A stretch of DNA of 64,000 nt, from NCBI RefSeq assembly GCF_008124875.1, contig NZ_VNIA01000002.1, forward strand, positions 310,001 through 374,000. The letters run 5' to 3'. Of this stretch, positions 53,365-61,289 are shown one piece after another. The DNA is from Tenacibaculum adriaticum. GTDB lineage: Bacteria > Bacteroidota > Bacteroidia > Flavobacteriales > Flavobacteriaceae. Positions within the stretch are counted from its first letter, which is position 1. Each line of letters opens with the position of its first letter. A program made the position numbers and the translations under genes. The notes under the pieces are model-generated. The model worked only from the letters and a program-made list of their open reading frames with translations, ran no database searches and was not told where the DNA came from.

Positions 53365-56300
53365 ATGAAGAATTTAAAATTATTGTTTAGTAGTTTTTTG
53401 CTGCTTTCTTCTCTTTCAATGTTTGCACAACAAACCATTAGAGGTAAAGTAACAGAAAAAGCTACAGGTGAACCATTACCTGGTGTTAGTATCCTTATTA
53501 AAGGGACTATAAAAGGAGCCGAAACTGATTTCGATGGAAATTATGTTTTGAATGATGTTAAACCATCAGATGTTCTAGTTTTCTCTTTTATCGGGCAAAA
53601 AACCCAAGAGGTTTCAGTTGGCTCTAAGGTGAATATTTCTATTCAACTAGAAGAAGGAGGGCAAATATTAGAAGAAGTTGTTATTGTGGGGTATGGTGTT
53701 CAGAAAAAAAGTAGGGTCCTAGGTAATGCTGTAAGAGTTAATGCTGAAGATATAAAAGATGTCCCTGTACCTTCTGTAGATGCTGCTTTACAAGGAAAAG
53801 CAGCTGGAGTTCAAGTTATTCAAGGTTCTGGGTTGGCTGGTTCTGCTAACGTTGTAAGAATTAGAGGAATATCTTCTATTTCTGCGGGCGGTGATCCTTT
53901 ATATGTAATAGACGGAATTCCAATTACACAAGATTATTTTTTAGCAGGAGATTCTAATGGACAAAATAATAATCCTTTAGCAGCTCTAAATCAAAATGAC
54001 ATTGAAAGCATTGAAGTTTTAAAAGATGCTGCTGCTGCAGGTATTTATGGTTCTCGTGGTGCTAACGGTGTGATCTTGATCAAAACCAAAAGAGGTAAAA
54101 AAGGATTAAAATTCTCTTTTAATAGTAGTTCTTCTTTTTCTAAACCAACGTATACTCCTAATATCATGAACAATCGTCAGTTATTAGAAATTTATCAAGA
54201 AGCTTGGGAAAATGATGGTCATACAGGTTTAGCAGATTTACCTAGAGATATTTCTTGGACAGATGCTTTAAACACAAATACAAATTGGGTAGATTTAGTT
54301 ACTAAAACTGGTGTTTCTTCAAGAAATGCTTTTTCTGTAAACTACGGTAACAAAAAATTAAAAGCATATGCTAACCTATCATATGATGACACAGAATCAT
54401 TTATTGTAAACGATGAATATCAAAGAATTAGTGGTCGTTTTAATATTGATTATAATATTTTAGATAATTTAAAAGTTGGATTAAACACTTCTTTGTCTAA
54501 AGGTATATACAAACAAGTAAACATTAATGATACTTGGAGAAACGCACAAAGTTTTACACTTCCTTTCTATTCTCCTTATCAAGCAAATGGAGATTTAGAT
54601 AATACTTTTCCAAATCCGTTAGTAGAGTTACAATATCGAGATAGAAGAAATGAAGAAGTTAGAACAATTAATGCTATTTCTTTAGATTACGAACCTATTA
54701 AGAACCTATACTTAAGAGGTACAGTTTCTATGGATTATATGGATTTTAGAACTTTCTATTGGGAATCTAGAGAAGTTGGTAGGATCAATGGTGTCGTCGA
54801 AAATGAAAGAAATACATACGCTTCTGTTACCCCTACATTTATTAATAATTACAATACTAATTTAACCGCTTCCTATTTATGGGATGTTAATGACCAAAAT
54901 TCATTTAACTTTTTATTAGGTACAGAATACCAAAGAAGCACAAGTCAATATTATAAATTTTACGATGTTGATAGTAACTTAGGTTATATTAATAGTGATG
55001 CTCCTTTATATAAGAATTCAGAGGATCTTGTAAAATACAGAGAATATACAGGTCAATCAACCTATTCTTTTGCATCATATTTTGGGCGTGTTAAATATAC
55101 TTTTGACAATAAGTTAGATCTTATGGCACTTGCCAGAGTAGACGGTTCTTCACGTTTTGGAGAAAATAATCGTTACGGATTCTTCCCTACCGTATCTGCT
55201 GCTTACGATTTTTCTAAAGAAAAATTTATTACCAACAATGAAACTATTAGTCGTTTAAAATTAAAAACCTCATATGGTATAACAGGTAATTCTGCTATTG
55301 GTAATGACTCTCGTTTCGGAGCTTATAGCATTCCAAACTCTGGTACGTTTTATTTAGGTGAACAATATCAATCTATTATTCGTTTAGAAAATCCTGATTT
55401 AAAATGGGAAACAGCGCAAACGTTTGATGTTGGTTTAGAACTAAATTTCTTTGATGATAGAATAGAAACAGAACTATCAGCATATTATAAAAAATCAAAA
55501 GATGTTTTACTAGATTTATTCCAAGTTCCATCTGCTGGTTACGGAGAACGCCTTTGGGTAAATGCTGCTGAAGTTGAAAATAAAGGTGTAGAATTTAATT
55601 TAAATTCTAAAAACATAGTAACAGATAATTTTACATGGACTACCAATTTTAATATTGCGCATAACACCAATAAATTAGTTTCTTTAGGAGGTGTAAGTCC
55701 AGATTTATTAGAAGGAGGTTTTAATGACACCCGTGTAATTGAAGGTCAACCAATTGGAACTAATTACTTAGTACGCTTTTCACGTGTTGACCCTACTGAT
55801 GGTTTACCAATCTTTTTAGATAAAGAAGGTAATGAAACAAAAACGTTTGATTTGGCTAATCGCGTTTCTACAGGATCAGTTATTCCAGACGCTACAGGTG
55901 GTTTTGGCACTAAGTTTAAATATAAAAATTGGGGATTAGATGCAGATTTTGTATTTACTATTGGAGGAAATATCTACGATGGATTTGCAAAAAGATCATT
56001 GGGTACATTTATTGATGGAGATAACTCGTCTAACGTAAGAACGGATATTTATGATCGTTGGAGAAACCCCGGAGATACTAGCAATCCAAGAGTGTTTTGG
56101 GATCATACCCAAGTTGATGGCTTATCTAGTGTTTGGCAATACAACCATACGGGATTTTTATACGATGCATCATACCTGAGAATGAGAAACATATCATTAA
56201 AATATTCATTACCTAATAAGTTCTTGGAAGGTAGTTTCTTAAACTCATTAATGTTTACATTTAGTGGTACAAACTTAGTTACCTGGACAAAATACCCAGG

Positions 56301-56424
56301 TGGAGATCCAGAAATTGCTAGGGATTTCCAATATCAAAGAGATAGAAACTTATCACCTAACGTATCTTATTTAAGTGTTCCTCAAGCAAAAACATTTACG
56401 ATTAATATCAACGCAACTTTTTAA
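53365..56424 (+). CDS. susC: SusC-type TonB-dependent outer-membrane transporter
   Basis: A 1019-residue transporter: signal peptide (1-21, ending FAQQ), an N-terminal carboxypeptidase-regulatory-like domain (TIRGKVTEKATGEPLPGVSI), the TonB box/plug with EEVVIVGYGVQKKS, plug motifs PLYVIDGIPI and IESIEVLKDAAAAGIYGSRGANGVI cut by typical SusC strands, then a 22-strand barrel ending TINATF with a C-terminal Phe. It imports maltodextrins using the TonB/ExbBD energy. It is the first gene of the plus-strand operon and is followed by susD after 2 bp. Confidence 0.95.
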   Translation: MKNLKLLFSSFLLLSSLSMFAQQTIRGKVTEKATGEPLPGVSILIKGTIKGAETDFDGNYVLNDVKPSDVLVFSFIGQKTQEVSVGSKVNISIQLEEGGQILEEVVIVGYGVQKKSRVLGNAVRVNAEDIKDVPVPSVDAALQGKAAGVQVIQGSGLAGSANVVRIRGISSISAGGDPLYVIDGIPITQDYFLAGDSNGQNNNPLAALNQNDIESIEVLKDAAAAGIYGSRGANGVILIKTKRGKKGLKFSFNSSSSFSKPTYTPNIMNNRQLLEIYQEAWENDGHTGLADLPRDISWTDALNTNTNWVDLVTKTGVSSRNAFSVNYGNKKLKAYANLSYDDTESFIVNDEYQRISGRFNIDYNILDNLKVGLNTSLSKGIYKQVNINDTWRNAQSFTLPFYSPYQANGDLDNTFPNPLVELQYRDRRNEEVRTINAISLDYEPIKNLYLRGTVSMDYMDFRTFYWESREVGRINGVVENERNTYASVTPTFINNYNTNLTASYLWDVNDQNSFNFLLGTEYQRSTSQYYKFYDVDSNLGYINSDAPLYKNSEDLVKYREYTGQSTYSFASYFGRVKYTFDNKLDLMALARVDGSSRFGENNRYGFFPTVSAAYDFSKEKFITNNETISRLKLKTSYGITGNSAIGNDSRFGAYSIPNSGTFYLGEQYQSIIRLENPDLKWETAQTFDVGLELNFFDDRIETELSAYYKKSKDVLLDLFQVPSAGYGERLWVNAAEVENKGVEFNLNSKNIVTDNFTWTTNFNIAHNTNKLVSLGGVSPDLLEGGFNDTRVIEGQPIGTNYLVRFSRVDPTDGLPIFLDKEGNETKTFDLANRVSTGSVIPDATGGFGTKFKYKNWGLDADFVFTIGGNIYDGFAKRSLGTFIDGDNSSNVRTDIYDRWRNPGDTSNPRVFWDHTQVDGLSSVWQYNHTGFLYDASYLRMRNISLKYSLPNKFLEGSFLNSLMFTFSGTNLVTWTKYPGGDPEIARDFQYQRDRNLSPNVSYLSVPQAKTFTININATF

Positions 56425-56426
56425 TT

Positions 56427-57887
56427 ATGAAATTATTACAAATTAAAACAAACAATTTTTTGGCTGTAGCTTTGATGTTTTTAACATTACTATTTACCTC
56501 ATGTGATTTAGAAGAGTTGCCAGAAAATGTAAATATTAATGATCCTAAATCATTAACAGAATTAGAACAATTATTAAATTCAGCATATATTAATTTAGAT
56601 TGGCCATTAGGAGGAAATGCTCAATTATATGCTGATATTAATGGAGATAATATTGAAGGATCATCGGGCATAAATGTTGATGAAACAGAAATTTATAACC
56701 GTAGCACATCTTTCTTTAACAATACTGTGAGAGATAATATGTACAGAGGTTTTTATAAAATTATTTTAGACGCAAATGTAGTTTTATACTTCTTACAGCC
56801 AGAATATTTACAAAGTATTAATATAGACCCAAGCAATCCTAGAGTTCAAGAGATGAGAGGTGAAGCCTTGTTTTTAAGAGGTTATATGCATTTTGAAGTA
56901 TCTAGGTTTATGTCTCATGCACCAGGATATACTGTTGATAACTCTCATTTAGGTATTCCATACAGAAAAGATCATACGAACCCTGCAGGAGAATTAAGAG
57001 GAACAGTTGCTGAAAATTATGCAGATATGTTAACCGATTTAAAAGAAGCAGAATCTTTACTAGGCACTGTAAATTCAAAAAATCAATATTATGCTAACAA
57101 AGCAGCGGTGCAATCTGTTTTAGCAAAAGTATTTTTTCAAGCAGGAAATAGCTCTGATTTAGAAACAGGAAAATCTAATTATGATTATGCTTATGATTAT
57201 GCTGATGCAGCTTTAACAACATCATCTGCCATTTTTGACACAAATTTATATGAATCTACAAATCGTTTTGCTGGTGCATTAGATACAAATGATAATATCA
57301 CAAATACAGAAATGCCTAATGTAGAAACCATATTCGGAATTATTTCTCAATTTACTGGAAATACCCATGGAGGAACTTTTAGAAGATACAGAAGTGATCA
57401 AACTATCGGGAACAATACAGTTCGTTTAATGACTGACTTATATAACTCTATTCCTTCAACAGATAAAAGAAGAAGTTTAATTGATGAAATAGACGGTGAA
57501 TACTTTTTAAACAAATTTAATAGAAGTATTTTTCATGTGCCTTTACTACATTACACTCAAATCTTATTAATTAGAGCTGAAGCTGCTGCTGAAACTGATA
57601 ACATAGGTCAAGCAGAAATAGATTTAAATTTAATTTTAGACAGGGCAGGTTTATCTACCGTAAGTGGTATGTCTAAAGATCAATTAATTGATTTAGCAAG
57701 ATCTCAGCGTAGAATAGAATTGCTAGGTGAAGGAAATCGTGTAAATGATTTAAAAAGAATTGGAGTTAACGAAACTTCTTTAACTATAAGAAATTCACCT
57801 TGGAACTGTAACGGAATTATTTTTCAATTTCCTGCTACTGAAGTATTTACTGGTTTTACTCAAAACCCAACAGGTGGTTGTAATTAA
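56427..57887 (+). CDS. susD: SusD/RagB-type starch-binding lipoprotein
   Basis: A 486-residue surface lipoprotein (lipobox LLFTSC then DLEELPE) that caps SusC and binds glucan. SusD-family features: PKSLTELEQLLNSAYINLDW, EALFLRGYMHFEVSRFM, an extended TPR-like helical fold, and the C-terminal SRRIELLGEGNRVNDLKRIG-like segment (QRRIELLGEGNRVNDLKRIG) and NCNGIIFQFP. It follows susC by 2 bp. The sequence does not show which glucan it prefers; the locus suggests starch. Confidence 0.93.
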   Translation: MKLLQIKTNNFLAVALMFLTLLFTSCDLEELPENVNINDPKSLTELEQLLNSAYINLDWPLGGNAQLYADINGDNIEGSSGINVDETEIYNRSTSFFNNTVRDNMYRGFYKIILDANVVLYFLQPEYLQSINIDPSNPRVQEMRGEALFLRGYMHFEVSRFMSHAPGYTVDNSHLGIPYRKDHTNPAGELRGTVAENYADMLTDLKEAESLLGTVNSKNQYYANKAAVQSVLAKVFFQAGNSSDLETGKSNYDYAYDYADAALTTSSAIFDTNLYESTNRFAGALDTNDNITNTEMPNVETIFGIISQFTGNTHGGTFRRYRSDQTIGNNTVRLMTDLYNSIPSTDKRRSLIDEIDGEYFLNKFNRSIFHVPLLHYTQILLIRAEAAAETDNIGQAEIDLNLILDRAGLSTVSGMSKDQLIDLARSQRRIELLGEGNRVNDLKRIGVNETSLTIRNSPWNCNGIIFQFPATEVFTGFTQNPTGGCN

Positions 57888-57901
57888 CATTTAAAAGTAC
57901 A

Positions 57902-58450
57902 ATGATGAAAATTTTAAAATATAGTTTACTAATTTGTTTAGTAGTGATGTTTACAAAATGTTCCCCAGACCACAATGGTTCTTTTGGCGGAACAGTTGAT
58001 AGAACAATACAATTAATTGGTACATGGAAAATAGAATCAGTTTTTCAAATTGATTTAGATGCAGAAAAGAAAAGCTTTCCTGAGTTTGCTACAAAAGTAG
58101 ATATTACGAATACTGTTACTAATATGCCTTTTTCAGATTTTGAAATGACGCTACATAACAATACTATTTCAACTACTTTAGGAATGTCTCCTATGGCTTA
58201 TGTAATTGAAGAAGGTCAAGGAACTTGGAATTGGATAAGTAATGATGAACTTAGTTTGGTAAACCAAGAATTAGGTATTAATGCTTCAAGTGGTATTACT
58301 ACATCTATTAATGGTAAAGAAGTTCAATTATTCATTTCTACCTTTTCAGGTATTACTGCTCCCACTCCTACTCTTTCTTTAAACTACAAAAGAATTGATG
58401 AGGTAGGTAATGATGTTATGAGATACGAATATATTTTAGTAAAACAATAA
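57902..58450 (+). CDS. DUF5004-like lipocalin-type lipoprotein
   Basis: A 182-residue lipoprotein (MMKILKYSLLICLVVMFTKC) whose mature part resembles DUF5004/lipocalin-like proteins often found in flavobacterial polysaccharide loci: LIGTWKIESVFQIDLDAEK, MTLHNNTISTTLG and YVIEEGQGTWNWISNDELSL, eight-strand pattern ending EYILVKQ. It is in the susCD operon, 14 bp after susD, and probably a surface-exposed binding protein. Function unproven. Confidence 0.72.
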   Translation: MMKILKYSLLICLVVMFTKCSPDHNGSFGGTVDRTIQLIGTWKIESVFQIDLDAEKKSFPEFATKVDITNTVTNMPFSDFEMTLHNNTISTTLGMSPMAYVIEEGQGTWNWISNDELSLVNQELGINASSGITTSINGKEVQLFISTFSGITAPTPTLSLNYKRIDEVGNDVMRYEYILVKQ

Positions 58451-58460
58451 ATATAGAAAG

Positions 58461-59252
58461 ATGAAAAAACTAATAACAAGTATATTTTTCCTGTGTTCAT
58501 TAATGCTCTTAGCACAGGATCCTATCGTAACAGGAGAGCCTGCAAATTATACGGTAATAGATGAAAATGTTGAAATATTTTTCGATGTAACTAACGCCAC
58601 TGATAATGGAGGAAATTCTTTAGTTGGTAAAGATTTATTTATATGGGCATTTACTGATGTTGGAGATGCTAAAACTAATAATGCTTGGACTAATATTAAG
58701 CTTTCTGCTAGATTAAACAAAATATCTGATACGTTATATAGCTTAAAATTTCCAATAATAGATGACACAGAAACCTACAACACATTGGCTGAATTATTTG
58801 GTGCCGAAGCTGCTCCTGGATCAATTACCTCAATAGGTTATTTATTAAGAGATCAAGCACCTACATTCCAAACAGGAGATTTATCAATTCCATTTTCTCC
58901 TTTTAAGTTTAATGCAGCAGAAGTAAGAACTTTTCCTTCTTCAGTAACAACGATAGATGTAGTAACGTTTCGTTTTAACCAGAATTTTAGCTCTTTAAGT
59001 AACCCAGCATTAACAGGTGCTCAAAACATTAGTGTTCATATAGAACCTTCAAATAGTTCTGTAAGTGCTGTAGATTTAGAAACTACTTATAACGGTCGCT
59101 ATTTTCAGACTGGAATTATACCAGCCAGAACATTCGAAACATTAGAAAATGCAGGTACATTACGCGAAGTAAAATATTACTTTTTTGATACAGATAATCC
59201 ATCAATTAAATCTGCAGAAGGAACAATTGTTCTTAAAAAAGCAGGTAACTAA
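58461..59252 (+). CDS. Exported beta-rich protein of the susCD operon
   Basis: A 263-residue protein with a signal peptide (about 1-18, ending LMLLAQ) and no lipobox. Its N-terminal part resembles the domain that precedes the alpha-amylase encoded at 61290-63833: DLFIWAFTDVGD beside LYLWSWSFDTND, and IGYLLRDQAPTFQTGD beside IGFLIKNNTGTIQSTD. The remainder has Ig-like strands (VTTIDVVTFRFNQNFSS). It may be a carbohydrate-binding partner of the amylase and Sus proteins. It sits 10 bp after the DUF5004-like gene. Confidence 0.65.
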   Translation: MKKLITSIFFLCSLMLLAQDPIVTGEPANYTVIDENVEIFFDVTNATDNGGNSLVGKDLFIWAFTDVGDAKTNNAWTNIKLSARLNKISDTLYSLKFPIIDDTETYNTLAELFGAEAAPGSITSIGYLLRDQAPTFQTGDLSIPFSPFKFNAAEVRTFPSSVTTIDVVTFRFNQNFSSLSNPALTGAQNISVHIEPSNSSVSAVDLETTYNGRYFQTGIIPARTFETLENAGTLREVKYYFFDTDNPSIKSAEGTIVLKKAGN

Positions 59253-59263
59253 AAGTATTAATC

Positions 59264-61231
59264 ATGAAAAAAATTATACATAGTCTTTTAGCGCTAACCC
59301 TTATATTTTCGGTAAGTTGTTCCGATGAAGTAGAGTTTAGTTCTAATACAGAAGCCTTAGGTGAATTTCAAATAATTTCACCAAAAAACTCTGTTTCTTA
59401 TTCTTTAAATTCTGGTACTCCAGAGAACACAATTGTTTTTAATTGGACGGAAGCACAACCTGGTGTTTCTAAAGAAGCAACATATAGAGTTGACTTCTTT
59501 AAAGTTGATGAAGAAACAGCATTTATTTCTTTTTCTTCAGATAGTGAAGGAAAATTAAATGCTTTAACGGTTACTTTTACTGATTTAGATACTGCTTTAG
59601 AAAGCACCGGTTTTGCTGCAGGAGAAAACGCAACTGTTCAATGGCAAGTTATTGCTACTAATGGTGATGTGGAAGTGAAATCTGGAAAAACCAATATTAC
59701 TATAACTCGTTTTGCTGAAGATGGTCTTGCTGCTTTTAATTTATTATCACCTAGTAATAACAACGTTGTTACTGCTGATATTTATGTTACACCTACTGAA
59801 GAAATAGAATTTACATGGGAGCCAGCTACCACTACAAGTGGTTCTGGTTCAATTAAATATGAAGTTTTATTTGATACATTAAACGGAGACTTCTCTTCTC
59901 CTTTAAACTCTTTCGAAATCACGTCTGGAGAATCATTTACAATCACACATCAAGAAATTGGAGTGAATTTTGGAGACAATCCAAATGTAAAATGGACTGT
60001 AAAAGCAACTATAGATGGTACTGAAATAAGTTTGAATGCTGAACCCAGATTTGTTAATTGGGATGTGTTTGTTATTAACGAATTTTATTTAGTAGGTGAT
60101 CATAATAGTTGGGATAATGCTACAGCAACTCCTTTTGTTAACAAAGGGAACGGAGCTTTCGAATTACAAATTGATTTACCTGCTAATGCTGGATTTAAAT
60201 TCTTACCACAACTAGGTTCTTGGGATGGTGATTGGGGTGAGGATCCTGCTATTCCAGGAAAAATAATTCAAGATGGAGAGCAAAATATTTCAATTGTAAA
60301 TGCTGGTAGATACATCATTAAAGTAGATTTCCCTACATTAAGTTTTACTGTTACTGAATTTATTGCCCCTGATAATTTATTTTTAACAGGAAGCCCTGTA
60401 GGATGGGATGCTACTAATGGAGTTGCTTTTCATAATCATGGTGATGGTATATTCTCTTTAACTTATAATTTTGAAGCTACTGCAGAATTTAAGTTTTTAC
60501 CTACAAATATAGATTTTAGTGATGATTGGGGTGAAGATCCAGCAAACATTGGAACTATAATTCAAGATGGTGAACAAAATATTAAAATTACTGAAGGAGC
60601 AGGTACTTATGTAGTGATTGTTGATTATAATACATTAACATACAAGTTAGCCAAAATTGACACATTATTTATGGTAGGTGATCACAATGGTTGGAATAAT
60701 GCTGATGCATCTCAAGAATTCAACACCTCAGGTAATGGCGTATTTACTAGAATACAAACTTTTGATGCTGGACAATCATTCAAATTACTACCTATTTCTG
60801 GTTCTTGGGATAGTGATTGGGGTGAAGATCCTGTAAATGCTGGTAGAATCGTTCAAGAAGGAGAAGATAATATTCAAGTAGTAAATGCTGGTGCATATAT
60901 AATAACAATAGATTTTAATACATTATCTTATACATTATTAGAGGTTCCTGAAAATTTATTTTTAGTAGGTTCTCCTAATGGGTGGGATAATACAACAGCT
61001 CCAGAATTCACAAAATTATCTGAAGGAGTATTTGAACTTTCGCTAACATTAAGTAGCACAGATGAATTCAAATTTTTACCTGTACAAGGTTCTTGGGATA
61101 ATGATTGGGCTGAAAGTCCTGATTACCCAGGAATGATTGTTAGTGATAACGAACAAAATGCTAAATCTCCTGGAGATGGAACATATACAATAACAGTAGA
61201 CTTTAATAAAGGAACATTCACCGTTGAGTAA
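59264..61231 (+). CDS. SusE/SusF-like starch-binding lipoprotein with four C-terminal modules
   Basis: A 655-residue lipoprotein (lipobox FSVSC then SDEVE, an acidic export signal) that should lie on the cell surface. Residues about 30-160 and 165-270 are SusE-type Ig-like domains; then four tandem starch-binding modules of about 97 residues (about 270-365, 368-465, 467-563, 564-655), each with a VGDHNGWNNA or VGSPNGWDNT start, FKFLPxxGSWDxDWGEDP and a YIITIDFNTLSYT end. Aromatic residues in these motifs bind glucan in SusE/F. SusE has two and SusF three such modules, so four is more than either. Confidence 0.88.
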   Translation: MKKIIHSLLALTLIFSVSCSDEVEFSSNTEALGEFQIISPKNSVSYSLNSGTPENTIVFNWTEAQPGVSKEATYRVDFFKVDEETAFISFSSDSEGKLNALTVTFTDLDTALESTGFAAGENATVQWQVIATNGDVEVKSGKTNITITRFAEDGLAAFNLLSPSNNNVVTADIYVTPTEEIEFTWEPATTTSGSGSIKYEVLFDTLNGDFSSPLNSFEITSGESFTITHQEIGVNFGDNPNVKWTVKATIDGTEISLNAEPRFVNWDVFVINEFYLVGDHNSWDNATATPFVNKGNGAFELQIDLPANAGFKFLPQLGSWDGDWGEDPAIPGKIIQDGEQNISIVNAGRYIIKVDFPTLSFTVTEFIAPDNLFLTGSPVGWDATNGVAFHNHGDGIFSLTYNFEATAEFKFLPTNIDFSDDWGEDPANIGTIIQDGEQNIKITEGAGTYVVIVDYNTLTYKLAKIDTLFMVGDHNGWNNADASQEFNTSGNGVFTRIQTFDAGQSFKLLPISGSWDSDWGEDPVNAGRIVQEGEDNIQVVNAGAYIITIDFNTLSYTLLEVPENLFLVGSPNGWDNTTAPEFTKLSEGVFELSLTLSSTDEFKFLPVQGSWDNDWAESPDYPGMIVSDNEQNAKSPGDGTYTITVDFNKGTFTVE

Positions 61232-61247
61232 ATTTATTATACTTTGC

Positions 61248-61275
61248 AAAGGCTGTTCTATTGAACAGCCTTTTT
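61248..61275 (+). terminator. Terminator or attenuator between the susE/F-like and amylase genes
   Basis: Arms AAAGGCTGTTC (61248-61258) and GAACAGCCTTT (61263-61273) form an 11-bp stem with a 4-nt loop, followed by T residues (61271-61275), a canonical intrinsic terminator 17 bp after the susE/F-like stop and 15 bp before the next ATG. Confidence 0.85.
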
Positions 61276-61289
61276 ACATTTTTACTATT

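Noticed and set aside
61224-61289. N-terminal extension of the amylase frame
   Set aside because: It crosses the terminator hairpin and precedes a complete signal peptide beginning at 61290.
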